A model generated the notes under the pieces. The model was not told the origin of the DNA. It ran no database searches and worked only from the letters and a program-made list of their open reading frames with translations. 64,000 nt of DNA, from assembly GCF_015352985.1 (NCBI RefSeq), contig NZ_JACYXF010000015.1, forward strand, positions 61,515 to 125,514, written 5' to 3'. A program made the position numbers and the translations under genes. This DNA comes from Noviherbaspirillum malthae. GTDB lineage: Bacteria; Pseudomonadota; Gammaproteobacteria; Burkholderiales; Burkholderiaceae_D. Positions 1 through 9,034 of the stretch are shown piece after piece (position 1 is the first letter of the stretch; each line of letters begins with the position of its first letter).

Positions 1-45
1 ACTTGGGCTGCAGGCAGGGCCTGAAATCAAAATCATAAAAAATCC

Positions 46-339
46 ATGGATACCGCTGAACACGAAACAAAGGCGCCGACGACCACTTATGATCCCAATC
101 GACTGCTAGATAGCGTCATCGAAAAATTGCATTTGAAGAATGATGCGGCACTTGCACGAGTACTTGGGGTTCCCGCACCGGTAATCAGCAAAATTCGCCA
201 CGCTAGACTTCCCATTGGGGCATCGCTTCTGATCGCGATGCATGAGGAAACCGGATGGAGCATTCGCGAACTGCGGGACCGCATGGGGGACCGCCGCCAG
301 AAATTTCGGATCAGTCCGGTTCAATTCAAACCGAAATAA
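46..339 (+). CDS. Small helix-turn-helix protein (bcs-linked regulator family)
   Basis: A 97-residue protein with one predicted HTH in the middle (AALARVLGVPAPVISKIR, about residues 35-52), followed by a helix containing MHEETGWSIRELRDRMGD. It is clearly a paralogue of the 85-residue protein at 43636, next to the bcsD promoter: both share a YDP start to the domain, the LG-x-x-x-x-VIS-x-IR core, and an MHE-x-x-G-x-SIR-x-LR-x-x-MGD ending. The family is XRE/Cro-like in appearance, so DNA binding is inferred. The ATG at 46 has no convincing Shine-Dalgarno, and the window edge hides the promoter. The target is unknown. Confidence 0.7.
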   Translation: MDTAEHETKAPTTTYDPNRLLDSVIEKLHLKNDAALARVLGVPAPVISKIRHARLPIGASLLIAMHEETGWSIRELRDRMGDRRQKFRISPVQFKPK

Positions 340-1918
340 ATTAAATCTGCGTATTGCAGTCCAATCACAAAAGAATTGAGTGCTGTTCAATGTAGAGATG
401 ACGCGGGATCGACTGGCAGCCTGGCTTGGTATTCCGACGTAACGGGGGATGCGGAAAATGCGCAGATCATCAATGCATGATGCTCTCTGCAATCTACCGA
501 CTGCATGCCGGCAAAGCTGCCAAGAAAGGTCGCTGATCCTCCGGCATGATCGAGCAGTGCCATGAAACATCGAGCTTCAATGAAACAATAACTAAACGAC
601 GATGATGTGAATGCCAAGTCACGTGTCACGAAAGCTACCGAAGGCAGTACATCGACCGTCCCCGATTTAGGGATATCTCCAAGGACAAGACAGCAGCAAT
701 TGCGGCGGTCGACAGCCGCGGCCATGACGGCCCCGCGGAACTGCCGCATTATGCCTTCCGTCGTTCAGGGGAGAAACGCTTGTTACTGTCTGCTACATCT
801 TGATTAACAGCCAAAAACGGTGCAATCCATGGGCCGTGCTGCCGATGCGGCACCTACCGGCTTTCCCTCGGTCTGGCGGAGGCATACCTCTGGATTAATC
901 GTCCTGTTGAATCAGAGTGCAGATGCAATAGAACGCTTGCAACCGGCCAGTTCTGCCCGCAATAGGCGTACGATCTGGCAGTCTTTATTCAATAGCCAAC
1001 GGTAGCCAGTTTCCACTGCTTCGGTTCATCTCCCCGCCACTGCATGCTGTGCATTTGGAGCGGAGTGTAACGTATCAGGCATAGCCAAACTCTCCCGGCC
1101 GTGCAGGCCCTTTAACGTGGCGGCGGGTGGCGACGCTGCGTTATCAACGCGCGCCTTTACTGATGGTGAATCGACCTGTTTCTTCCATACGTTCATGGTC
1201 GTCCGCCGTGGGCGCCATGAACAGGCCAACGTCGGCATACGAGAGTACTGGCGGCGGTTCGGCATGCTGTTGCAATCGTGCCGAGCCCTATCACAACGCC
1301 AAGAAGTGATCTGGCTTACCGCCTGCGTTTACCGCAGGCACGAACGCTGCTTCGTGTCAGGACCGTTCAGCCTACCATGCGGATATGATATGAGGGCGCG
1401 GGACCGATCCGATCAGGCAGAGAGGCGATTATGAATCCACGTTGTATATTGTGAGTGAGCGCAGTGGTCAGCGCGTTGCTGGGGCTGACGTTGCTGCTTG
1501 CGGCTAATTAACTGATGCGCGGCATCTATCGTCCTGAAGAGTCGGCCTCACTAACTGGGTTGCAGGCGTCCTGCCGTCGTTGAGGGCGGTGAGCAACGCG
1601 CGGTCGACCGTGTTGAACGACATGCGCTGCCTATTCGGATATTGTTAATCATTTAATTTTCTTGCCGCAAGCGGTCTTTATGCCGGTAGTTGAAACAATT
1701 CACGTCCATGCCAGAAAAGCCTTGGACTGGCTTCCCTCAGGTGGCCAGTTCACAGGTAACGCACGCTCTTTGCTAGCGATCAGCACCGGGCGGGGTCCAG
1801 TCTGGCGCGCACCGATGGTTCGATCCGGCTGCTGCCGGTATCCGTCCCATGCTCAGGCTGCTAACGTTTGACGATGCTAACGGCAGCCAGTAGTATTGGC
1901 CGTTTTTCCGGAGGCAAG
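340..1918. other. Long stretch without a supportable gene
   Basis: About 1.6 kb in which every open frame is short, overlaps another on the opposite strand and resembles no family I know. Stop codons are frequent in all frames. It may be decayed accessory DNA. I see no clear promoter, repeat or RNA gene here. Confidence 0.5.
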
Positions 1919-2275
1919 ATGGCCATCAGGCGAGATGCCCCCTTCACCACCAGTGATCAGCCGGCTGCAACTGCACAGCGCAGTCGGCTTGCCAGCGCCG
2001 GCGAGATCCTCAAAACTACGTATATGAATGGAATGGCGATCACCGCCTACCGCCTGTCGCCCGCCATTGGGGTTGCGCAGGCGCGCATTAGTCAGATCGC
2101 CAACAACAAGCGCGCGATCACCGCTGACACTGATTGGCGTCCTGACGAATTCCATACGCTGGAGGCAAGCTTTTTCCTGAACCTGCAGCAGCGGCATGAT
2201 TTGGACCCCGTTCGCGCCGCGTTAGGCAACCGTCTTGACGTGATCCCGACGTTTGATCGAGTTGAGGCTGGATAA
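1919..2275 (+). CDS. HigA-like XRE regulator / antitoxin, divergent
   Basis: A 118-residue protein. GGAGG lies a few bases before the ATG at 1919, which decides this start over an upstream ATG at 1868. Residues about 28-100 follow the HigA/VapI antidote pattern: GEIL near the domain start, YRLSPAIGVAQARISQI as the HTH, KRAITADT, then FLNLQQRHDLD. The stretch between ITADT and FLNLQ has the usual length but many changed residues, so the fold may be altered. No HigB-type toxin is adjacent. The stop codon directly abuts the ATG of the repeat protein at 2276, so the two are probably co-transcribed and translationally coupled. Confidence 0.65.
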   Translation: MAIRRDAPFTTSDQPAATAQRSRLASAGEILKTTYMNGMAITAYRLSPAIGVAQARISQIANNKRAITADTDWRPDEFHTLEASFFLNLQQRHDLDPVRAALGNRLDVIPTFDRVEAG

Positions 2276-3790
2276 ATGCCGCGTACTCCACTCGTCCAGT
2301 TCGACGTGGCAAACCTGCGTGACTGGGTCGATGCCTACCGCAACCATCCTGACAATCCAACCCGCACATTCCCGATGCGAAGTTCCGGTATTGCCAATGC
2401 CAAGGGGTGGACATGGGCGTCGATCGATCGGTCGTTGTTGAAAGGCGTGTTCGGCGAGCACCGCGCCCAGCGTCTGAGCCAATGGCTCAACGACGCTTAT
2501 CCAGACGAGCGCGCGCCGCTCACGCCTGCCAAACTTGCCGACTTGGTCGAGGCTTATCGCCGCCATCCGGATAATCCCGGACGGGAATTCCCGACGTATC
2601 ATTCGCAGCGCCCCGCTGAGCTGTATCCCAATGGCGATGGCATGCGAAGTTGGCGAACGATCCATGCTGCGATGGTGCGCGGATTGAACGGCTTTCCTGA
2701 GCGGATCACACTCGCCGACTGGCTCGACCGCGAGTACCCGGAGGAACGGGGCATGCTGACGCGGTCGATGTTGCGCAGGATGGTGGCGGCGTACCGCGAT
2801 CATCCGTCCAACGTGCGGCATGAGTTCCCCTCGGTGCGTTCCCATCAGCCCGACGACTGGGATCTGGCGGGCGCACCCGGCTTTGCGTGGACCTCGGTCA
2901 ATGCGGCGATGATGCTTCGCCAGCGCGGGTTCGCGGAGGGATTGACACTCACCGCCTGGCTCGACCGAGAATATCCGGTTGAGCGTGGTGTCCTGTCTTC
3001 GTTGCTGGTGCGGGAACTGGTCGAAGAGTATGTCGCTGATCCGGCCAATGACACGCGCGCATTGCCGACCGGGACATCTGGGGAGATCGACGTGCTAACC
3101 GAGGTATGGGGTGTGCCGATGACCTGGGCCAGGTTATCCAAAATGATGGCAGCCGGAACGCACGGATTTCCAGAAAAGATTACATTGCCGCGCTGGCTCA
3201 AGCGCGAATTTGCCGGTAGCGCGCCGATCCATTCCCCTGCACACGGACAAGCCATACGACGTGTGTCGCCCGGCACTGTACGCGCATGGATTGACCGCTA
3301 TCGCTGCGATCCCGCAAATCCCGCGCGGCGATTTCCGACGGCCGACCTGTCATTAGTGCCCGGGGGCCCAATGGTCTGGGCGCAGGTCGCCATCATGATG
3401 GCGCTCGGCAGTCGTGGCTTCGGTGAACGCATCGATTTCGAGGATTGGTTGGACCGGGAATATGGGCTCGAGCGACTGCCACTCCTGACCGCCGGACGGC
3501 TTCGATATTTGGTCGCCTTTCATCGCCGGCATCGGCTCAATACCTTGAGCGTTTACCCGGACGCCGACTCGCCTACCTATCCGGGCATGCGTGAATCCTG
3601 GGCGCAGATTGATGTCGCGATGCGGTCTGGGACGCATGGCTTCCCGGGCAGGGCTTCTCTGGCGCAATGGATTGAGCAGGAATACGGGCCGGTGCCGGAC
3701 GAGCAATCGGTTGGCCAAGCTTCCAGCCGCGAGCCGGACGCTGAGGATTCGGTCCCGGGCGCATCTGCAAGCACCGGTGGCATCGTATAG
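2276..3790 (+). CDS. Six-repeat protein of unknown function
   Basis: A 504-residue soluble protein that I do not recognise. It is built almost entirely of six imperfect tandem repeats of about 73-79 residues. Each begins L-T-x-x-x-L with a V-x-x-YR-x-HP-x-NP segment and a FPT-like turn, then has a W-x-x-(I/V)-x-x-AM segment, a G-(F)-x-E-(R/K)-(I/L)-T-L element, and ends WLDREYP-x-ER. The best-preserved copies are repeats 2 and 3 (residues about 82-240); repeats 1, 4, 5 and 6 are more diverged. The C-terminal 35 residues are Ser/Asp/Glu-rich and outside the pattern. No signal peptide or membrane segment is visible. The small W-rich helical repeats loosely recall helicase-associated domain arrays, but I cannot assign it to that family. 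It follows the HigA-like gene with no gap. Confidence 0.75.
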   Translation: MPRTPLVQFDVANLRDWVDAYRNHPDNPTRTFPMRSSGIANAKGWTWASIDRSLLKGVFGEHRAQRLSQWLNDAYPDERAPLTPAKLADLVEAYRRHPDNPGREFPTYHSQRPAELYPNGDGMRSWRTIHAAMVRGLNGFPERITLADWLDREYPEERGMLTRSMLRRMVAAYRDHPSNVRHEFPSVRSHQPDDWDLAGAPGFAWTSVNAAMMLRQRGFAEGLTLTAWLDREYPVERGVLSSLLVRELVEEYVADPANDTRALPTGTSGEIDVLTEVWGVPMTWARLSKMMAAGTHGFPEKITLPRWLKREFAGSAPIHSPAHGQAIRRVSPGTVRAWIDRYRCDPANPARRFPTADLSLVPGGPMVWAQVAIMMALGSRGFGERIDFEDWLDREYGLERLPLLTAGRLRYLVAFHRRHRLNTLSVYPDADSPTYPGMRESWAQIDVAMRSGTHGFPGRASLAQWIEQEYGPVPDEQSVGQASSREPDAEDSVPGASASTGGIV

Positions 3791-3860
3791 GCACCGGCGA
3801 GTGCCGGCGACCAGCGCCGCCGTCATCCGGGGGCGATGCAGCTTGCCTGCACTGCAGGCA

Positions 3861-4130
3861 GGCGATACGGAATGCGTTTACGGTGTGAATCTGTTCAAGG
3901 ACATTTTTGCAGCGATCGGTGATGTCGTTCGAGGTCGCAGTCGGACCGCCGAACGGGTATTCAAAGAGGCACGTACGGCGGCAGCTGATGACCTTCGCGT
4001 CAAAGCTCTTCAGCTTGGCGCCGCCGCAATAGTCGGAATGCACGTTCAGTATTCAGAGCTCACCGGCGGTGGCAAGAACGGTATGCTCCTTGCGATTGCA
4101 ACAGACACCGCTGTCAGACCGAGTCAATAA
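3861..4130 (+). pseudogene. YbjQ/UPF0145-family fragment, 5' end missing
   Basis: The frame from about 3861 encodes VNLFKDIFAAIGDVVRGRS, then A-x-x-DLRVKALQLGAAAIVGM and a GGGKNGMLLAIATDTAV ending, which matches the C-terminal three quarters of the YbjQ (UPF0145, DUF74) family. The usual N-terminal strand before 'G-x-NLFKD' is absent, and the frame upstream runs into unrelated sequence overlapping the end of the repeat-protein gene. I therefore call it a truncated remnant. A GTG at 3885 could restart translation but would give a shortened domain. Confidence 0.55.
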
Positions 4131-4525
4131 AACTTTACGCGTCAAGTGCCGCATTTCGGTTAACCAATTTACACATAATGTTGAATTATTTCTTATGCGA
4201 AATTTTTGCTCTCTTTGAAGCCGCCTTGTGGAACGCGGGGTTCAACAATAGATGTACCGGCAACCTTGCCGTCACGCTCACAGTAAGCACGGGTGGATGC
4301 TCTCGAAGGTAGTACTCTCAAGCCTTCAACTATTTATATCCATGTTATCGCTGTGAACTAGTATGCTTGCCCATCCGCAACGATCCAGACTATGCCGCTG
4401 CTACCCGCCTCTTGATGGCAGATAGCTTAGGCCTAAGTGATTGCAATTCCATTTCTTGCGCTACCTCAACTTCACGTGGCGGCATGGCATTACATTGTTA
4501 CTAACAATTACTAAGGAAGGTAGAT
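4131..4525. other. Intergenic, nothing recognised
   Basis: About 395 bases of lower GC than the neighbours with no gene that I can support. It must contain the promoter for the small gene at 4526, but no clear -35/-10 pair stands out. Confidence 0.4.
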
Positions 4526-4738
4526 ATGCAAAAGCTAACAGAGGCTGTGGAATTTGGGCTCTGCTGTGTCTTCGGAGCTATCTGCTTGTCTATCATTTAT
4601 GGCTATGCCACCCTTCTATCCGCACTTGAATTGACTCGGATCATCAAGCCAGTCTATCCGCGGCCCCGTGCACGTCAGCCCTACAGCCCGCCAGCAGAAC
4701 GCCAGCCAATGCTGTATGGCTCATTAATCGACAAATAA
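4526..4738 (+). CDS. Small single-pass membrane protein, unknown
   Basis: A 70-residue protein with a strong ribosome binding site (AAGGAAGG, 6-7 bases before the ATG). Residues about 8-33 form one hydrophobic helix (FGLCCVFGAICLSIIYGYA), followed by a basic, proline-rich tail with RPRARQPYSPP. The layout fits a small inner-membrane protein with a cytoplasmic tail. No family is recognised and no neighbour suggests a function. The ribosome binding site and compact hydrophobic segment are the only arguments that it is real. Confidence 0.4.
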   Translation: MQKLTEAVEFGLCCVFGAICLSIIYGYATLLSALELTRIIKPVYPRPRARQPYSPPAERQPMLYGSLIDK

Positions 4739-5259
4739 GAAAGCCCGTAGACCGTTTCCAGCCGCGGGGCTTAGGTGGGCCCAATCTTCTCTACTTTTAT
4801 AACGTCTCGGTGCTGCTGCTCATCATATCGACCCGCGCTATCCTCTGGGCCAAGTCGGTAAAGCTCAGCAACACTCCGCACGGCGATGGCACCGCTGCTA
4901 AGTTGCCATGCCATTGCAGACACTACTACGTCGCTGCCTGCCGATGCAATTCGGCCTGATACAGATGCTGGAAAAACTGGGCCTTATACCAATCCCAAGT
5001 CCTAACATACCGTTGTTAGCAGCCAGGTTAGCCTAGGTACGCGTGCGTAATGAACGGCCAGCACCGAGTTATCTGAGTAAAGGCATTCCACGCATCACAG
5101 CAAACATCGACGGTCTGCTCCTAGCTGTCGTAACAGCGGTTGCGCAAGCTGCGGTCACGCGGCTGCCGCCGTAATTGCTCAGCGGGATTGAGGCACGGAA
5201 CCGCCGCTACAGGGGGATTCCGCACTTGTTTTTCGCTGCCAATCGACGGCGACGCGTCG
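4739..5259. other. Intergenic, nothing recognised
   Basis: About 520 bases between the small membrane gene and the convergent CBM6 gene. Scattered short frames only. A weak hairpin (AAGCCC...GGGCTT, about 4741-4772) follows the small gene but lacks a T tract, so I do not call a terminator. Confidence 0.4.
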
Positions 5260-6408
5260 TCATCGCTGGATGAACCTGAATTTATCTACGTTGCCAGCGC
5301 CGACTGATCCGATCGGCACCAGGAAGACGTTCTGCACGCCGGTGACCGGTTGCGTCAATGTCGTGGTCTGCAGCTGGAAGTTGCCGAAGCCCCCTGTGGA
5401 TAGTAGTCTCAACTCCCCAACCTTGGCGCCCGTAGCCGAACCGAGACGGATTTCCAGTCGCTGGTTGGCATACTGCGGATCGACAGCCACCATGGCTTCG
5501 AAGGCGTTCGCATTGGTCGTGACATTGACCGCATTATAGCCAGCCCAGTCGCCGTTATCCAGACTTGCCAGATGGGCGTTTTCGACCGCAGCGCCTTGGC
5601 CGGAAGTGTAGCTCTCGCCTTCGGTCCATCCATCAGGGTTGACCGGGCCGGGCCTCATATTCAACTCGGTGATCATAGTGAGGCTGGCGCCGGGCTGCAA
5701 TTCAACCTTTTGTGCGAACGTATTGAACCCAGTGAACGCGACAGTGGGAAAATGGGTGACCGACGCGAACATTGGCTCCCCGGGGCCAGGGATGGCGCTA
5801 TACCCCACGCCAAACGGCGGCAGGTCGGAAAGCGCACCGGCATGCGCGACTCCTTGGGGATCGCGGAATCCGTTACCGAGTATGAATGCCATGGTGCTTC
5901 CCCATACTTCCAATCCCGTCAGGTCAGGGGGCGAGGTTGTCGTGGGTCGTGAGAATAGGCCGTTGACATCCAGAACCAACGGCTGGGCACCGCGGTTGAA
6001 GAGGACAACTTTCTCATTAAGACGTGAGGTATTACTGCCCGCCGAGCTGCCGACGACGGTATAGACGACGGCGCCAACAATACTGCCAGTCGTATCGCGC
6101 GGGCTCGTCCCCAAACTATAGCCGACCAGATTGCCTTGACCATGGAGCTGGTTCCCCCCAACGTGGGCATTGGGGTGCCAGTGCCCTGTGACATTCAGGT
6201 TTGCTGCTACGCTGGACGGTGTCACGAAGACGCTGCGTCCATCGACCACCCAGTTGAGATAGCGTGGCAGGCGACTCACATCCTGAACCCCGCGCGCGAT
6301 ATTGACGGTGGTATTTTCCGAGGTCAGCGGCGTCTGATCGACCTGAGCCATGCAGGACAACGACAGTGAGCCCAATGCGCAACCGGCTACGAACTGAGAG
6401 ATTTTCAT
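5260..6408 (-). CDS. Secreted protein with C-terminal CBM6-like domain
   Basis: A 382-residue protein starting at the ATG at 6408 (AAAGG about 9 bases upstream). It has a Sec signal peptide (MKISQFVAGCALGSLSLSCMA), a central region of about 230 residues that I do not recognise, and a C-terminal domain (about residues 265-382) that resembles carbohydrate-binding module family 6: NGDWAGYN near its start, LEIRLGSATGAKVGEL, STGGF, a VTGVQNVFLVP strand and a final DKFRFIQR. CBM6 modules bind beta-glucans, xylan or related glycans. No hydrolase catalytic motif is visible in the central part. It lies about 9 kb from the polysaccharide locus, so a role in that matrix is only a suggestion. The IS graveyard begins just upstream. 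Confidence 0.7.
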   Translation of the reverse strand: MKISQFVAGCALGSLSLSCMAQVDQTPLTSENTTVNIARGVQDVSRLPRYLNWVVDGRSVFVTPSSVAANLNVTGHWHPNAHVGGNQLHGQGNLVGYSLGTSPRDTTGSIVGAVVYTVVGSSAGSNTSRLNEKVVLFNRGAQPLVLDVNGLFSRPTTTSPPDLTGLEVWGSTMAFILGNGFRDPQGVAHAGALSDLPPFGVGYSAIPGPGEPMFASVTHFPTVAFTGFNTFAQKVELQPGASLTMITELNMRPGPVNPDGWTEGESYTSGQGAAVENAHLASLDNGDWAGYNAVNVTTNANAFEAMVAVDPQYANQRLEIRLGSATGAKVGELRLLSTGGFGNFQLQTTTLTQPVTGVQNVFLVPIGSVGAGNVDKFRFIQR

Positions 6409-6947
6409 GATGCAGCACCTTTCAATAGGAGGAAAGATCGAGCACCACATCGCTTCTCTCGAAACGGCCGACTACCTTGACCTACCGAGCGGCGAACACG
6501 GCGCCCTACGTGATTTACACCGTTCGTCTACAAAAGTGTCAATGGTCGACCGCCTTTTCTTGTAATTGACTTTTGGTTGATTACACCTTGATCCCATGTC
6601 TTGAACAATTAGACGAAAGTAGTAGCGTCTGTTGTGCGCTGCAGTAGGGGTGCCGAGTTCGTCCACAGGACCATGGCGGCGGGCTACTGCGCGTTTCGTC
6701 CTTAATAATTACTCCTTTGCGGCTATTACTAAGATATGCCAGCCGCGCCCGAGTAACGGCATTCCGGCAACAGTGTTGGATTTGACGGTGCATGCCGTAA
6801 CTCGTGGCATGAGCTACAAGTCTGTAAAGTCTCAATACGATCAGTGCGATTCGTTGACCCTGCCTCGCTTCCACGTACAGCAAGTCATGCAGCCATGAGT
6901 GTTTCCTCAGCTTGAACCGGAGTGCGATATCCGGTCGAGAAATGAAT
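6409..6947. other. Intergenic upstream of the CBM6 gene
   Basis: About 540 bases with no supportable gene. It carries the promoter side of the CBM6 gene (minus strand), then unassigned sequence up to the IS3 fragment. Confidence 0.4.
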
Positions 6948-7180
6948 TCACTGCCGATTGTAATACCTTCCAATCCAGTCTACGATATCCAGCCGCGCCT
7001 GTGCTCGGGTTTCGTAACGGGTCTGGTAGATGCGTTCAACCTTGAGCGTTTTGAAGAAGCTCTCCATCGGCGCCTTATCCCAGGCATTGGCGCGCCGGCT
7101 CATGGAGACCGTCATGCCCCAGGAGGCAGCCAGCTTCCTGGTAAGCTCGACTGGCATACGGGGCGGATTCAACCGGTCGT
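6948..7180 (-). pseudogene. IS3-family transposase (OrfB) C-terminal fragment
   Basis: The minus-strand frame reads MTVSMSRRANAWDKAPMES then FFKTLKVERIYQTRYETR and DIVDWIGRYYNRQ. This is the C-terminal part of the IS3-group rve integrase domain, including the final catalytic Glu region (MESFFKTLK). It lacks the N-terminal catalytic half and stops before the usual HSALGY-type ending. It is a fragment with no intact terminal repeat, and the IS30 remnant begins directly beside it. Confidence 0.75.
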
Positions 7181-7186
7181 CGCAAC

Positions 7187-7700
7187 ACTAGATTGTTGAA
7201 CAGATTTTAGGTACACGTCCAGTGCTTCGGCTGGTGTCTTCCAACCAAGCGTTTTCCGTGGTCTGAAATTAAGCGTGTTAGCCACTGGATGGATCTCTTG
7301 AGATGTCTGTACCCTTAGGGAAGTATTGCCGTAGGAGGCCCTTTGTATTCTCGTTCATGCCGCGCTGCCATGGACTGTGCGAATCGGCGAAGAACATCTG
7401 CACCCCGGATTCGACCGTGAAACGGGCGTGGTCCGAGAGTTCTTTGCCACGATCCAAGGTCAATGACTGCTACAACTGAATAGGCATCTCAGTCACGGTC
7501 TGCTTGAGCGTGTTGGCCATCGTGATCGCTCCGTAGCCAGCGCGCGACCATTCTTTGTTCTGGGAATCAGCCCATCGCCTTCCTCGCGAGGTAGGTGAAC
7601 AAGCATGGTGAATCGGCTTGACCGCTCAACCAGCGTTCCAATCGCGGACCGGTTCAGACCGATGATCAGGTCACCCTCGCAATGCCCCGGCACAGCGCGA
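7187..7700 (-). mobile_element. IS30-family remnant, several frameshifts
   Basis: Three minus-strand pieces in different frames follow the IS30 transposase in order: [12 protein letters not shown] with [17 protein letters not shown] (about 7690-7590), then [13 protein letters not shown] with [21 protein letters not shown] and YFPKGTDIS (about 7463-7290), then NFRPRKTLGWKTPAEALD (about 7270-7210). These are the DDE-domain landmarks of IS30. The N-terminal HTH part is missing and the frame is broken at least twice, so the element is dead. Confidence 0.8.
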
Positions 7701-7826
7701 TCCTACACTTCTGTAGGCCGGTTAGAGATCATTACATTCTCGTAAGCGCTAAATTGGACACACCTATGCTGGCTGGTTAAATGGGAGCACGATTGCGTCC
7801 GCAACGACATTATTGCGGACGCAACC

Positions 7827-8245
7827 ATGAACTCTGATGATTTGATATTTCTTCCCCTTAAGGTAATTCGTGCCACACCAAGCGGCAAGCGCACCTTCGA
7901 TCCGGATGGTAAGCGGCGGCTGTTCGAGGCCTGCCAGCAGCCGGCGTGTCGATTTCCGGCATGGCGCTCAAGGCCGGAGTTAACGCCAACCAGTTACGCA
8001 AGTGGCTTCTTCAGTCTCGCAAAAAGGTCTCTCTTGCCTGCGTGACGCCGGCGCCGGCGTTCGTGCCGGTACGTCAGGTTGACAGCCCGTTGCCACATCA
8101 CCAGCAGCACACTCCAATGCATGCATCAGTGCCGCCGTCACGACTGTCGGCGCGGCTTCCCAATGGCGTGACGGTGGAATTGGCATGTGCCGGGCACGAC
8201 GCGGCTCTGGTGACGGCGATGATCACCGCCCTGGGTGCGCACTGA
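7827..8245 (+). pseudogene. tnpA: IS66 tnpA, frameshifted
   Basis: The first part (from 7827) reads IRATPSGKRTFDPDGKRRLFEACQQP, and the matching continuation SISGMALKAGVNANQLRKW appears in another frame from about 7946, so a small indel near 7935-7945 splits the gene. Together they match the small HTH protein TnpA of IS66 elements (transposase-8-like HTH). The C-terminal part ends AMITALGAH and its TGA overlaps the tnpB ATG (TGATG). Confidence 0.75.
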
Positions 8246-8598
8246 TGTTCCGCTTTGACGCTCATCTGCAGGTCTATCTGCACCGCGAACCCATCGATTT
8301 CAGGTCCAGCATGGACAGCCTGGTGACGCTGGTCGAGCAAACCATGCAGCTCGATCCGTTCTCCCGTGCCGTCTTCGCCTTCCATAACCGTGGCCGCGAT
8401 CGCATTAAATTGCTGCTGTATGACCGCTGGGGCTTCTGGCTATTGATGAAGCGGCTCGAAGCCGACCGCTTTGCCTGGCCTCGGCAGCCGCAGGCAGTCA
8501 TCGAGCTCTCCATCGAACAGCTGCACTGGCTGCTTGACGGCATCGATGTCGAGGCCATGCGCAGGCACCCGGCGCGATCCTACCGGCACGCCAGCTGA
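8245..8598 (+). CDS. tnpB: IS66 family accessory protein TnpB
   Basis: A 117-residue protein starting at the ATG that overlaps the tnpA stop. It contains the TnpB (IS66 Orf2-like) landmarks: HREPIDFRSSMDSL, FAFHNRGRDRIKLLLYDRWGFWLL, then KRLEADRFAWP. TnpB is needed for IS66 transposition, but its biochemical role is not settled. It appears full length (family about 115 residues). Because tnpC is missing downstream it has no partner here. Confidence 0.85.
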   Translation: MFRFDAHLQVYLHREPIDFRSSMDSLVTLVEQTMQLDPFSRAVFAFHNRGRDRIKLLLYDRWGFWLLMKRLEADRFAWPRQPQAVIELSIEQLHWLLDGIDVEAMRRHPARSYRHAS

Positions 8599-8690
8599 GC
8601 CGGCACCGCCATCGCATGTCGCTCGCAAGGCACAGGCCGGATGGCTGTTACAAATTGATGTAAACCCATTTGCTGCGGGAGTTGGCTAGC

Positions 8691-9034
8691 ATGTCGCCAA
8701 TCAGCGTGCTGTACCCCATCGGCATCTTGCAGATGTCTTCGTCGATTGCCGTCTGCCGGAAGACTGGTCACCACAAGAAACTCCAGCTATCGGCACGCAA
8801 GCGGCTTAGTTGGAGTCGTTCATGTCGAGGTGAGGGTGATCACTGTCGTGGCAACGATCCTCAAGTGTTTTCTGATGAGTAATCCCGCAGCCACGATATG
8901 CCGCCTTATTCCCTGTTATTGCAAATAAGGTTTATACCTGCCGTACCAATGGCGGTAAGGCAGCAGCACCCCGTCAATACGGCTGGCTGACAACTGTTGC
9001 CGGCGGCGGGCTACATCGAAGACGCCGGCGTGCG
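8691..9034. other. IS66 right flank, nothing recognised
   Basis: About 340 bases after the truncated IS66 with no supportable gene. Confidence 0.4.

Larger units (their letters stand above)
7742..8690 (+). mobile_element. IS66-family element, truncated (tnpA broken, tnpB intact, tnpC missing)
   Basis: The left end carries GTAAGCG at 7742, the terminal sequence usual for IS66-family elements. Inside lie a frameshifted tnpA (7827-8245) and an intact tnpB (8245-8598). The long DDE transposase gene tnpC that should follow is absent: sequence after 8598 shows no IS66 transposase. The right end cannot be placed exactly; 8690 is an estimate. Without tnpC the element cannot move on its own. Confidence 0.75.

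Noticed and set aside
607..1434. Several open frames of 60-105 residues in the left flank
   Set aside because: They overlap in opposite directions, lack ribosome binding sites and have no recognisable domains.
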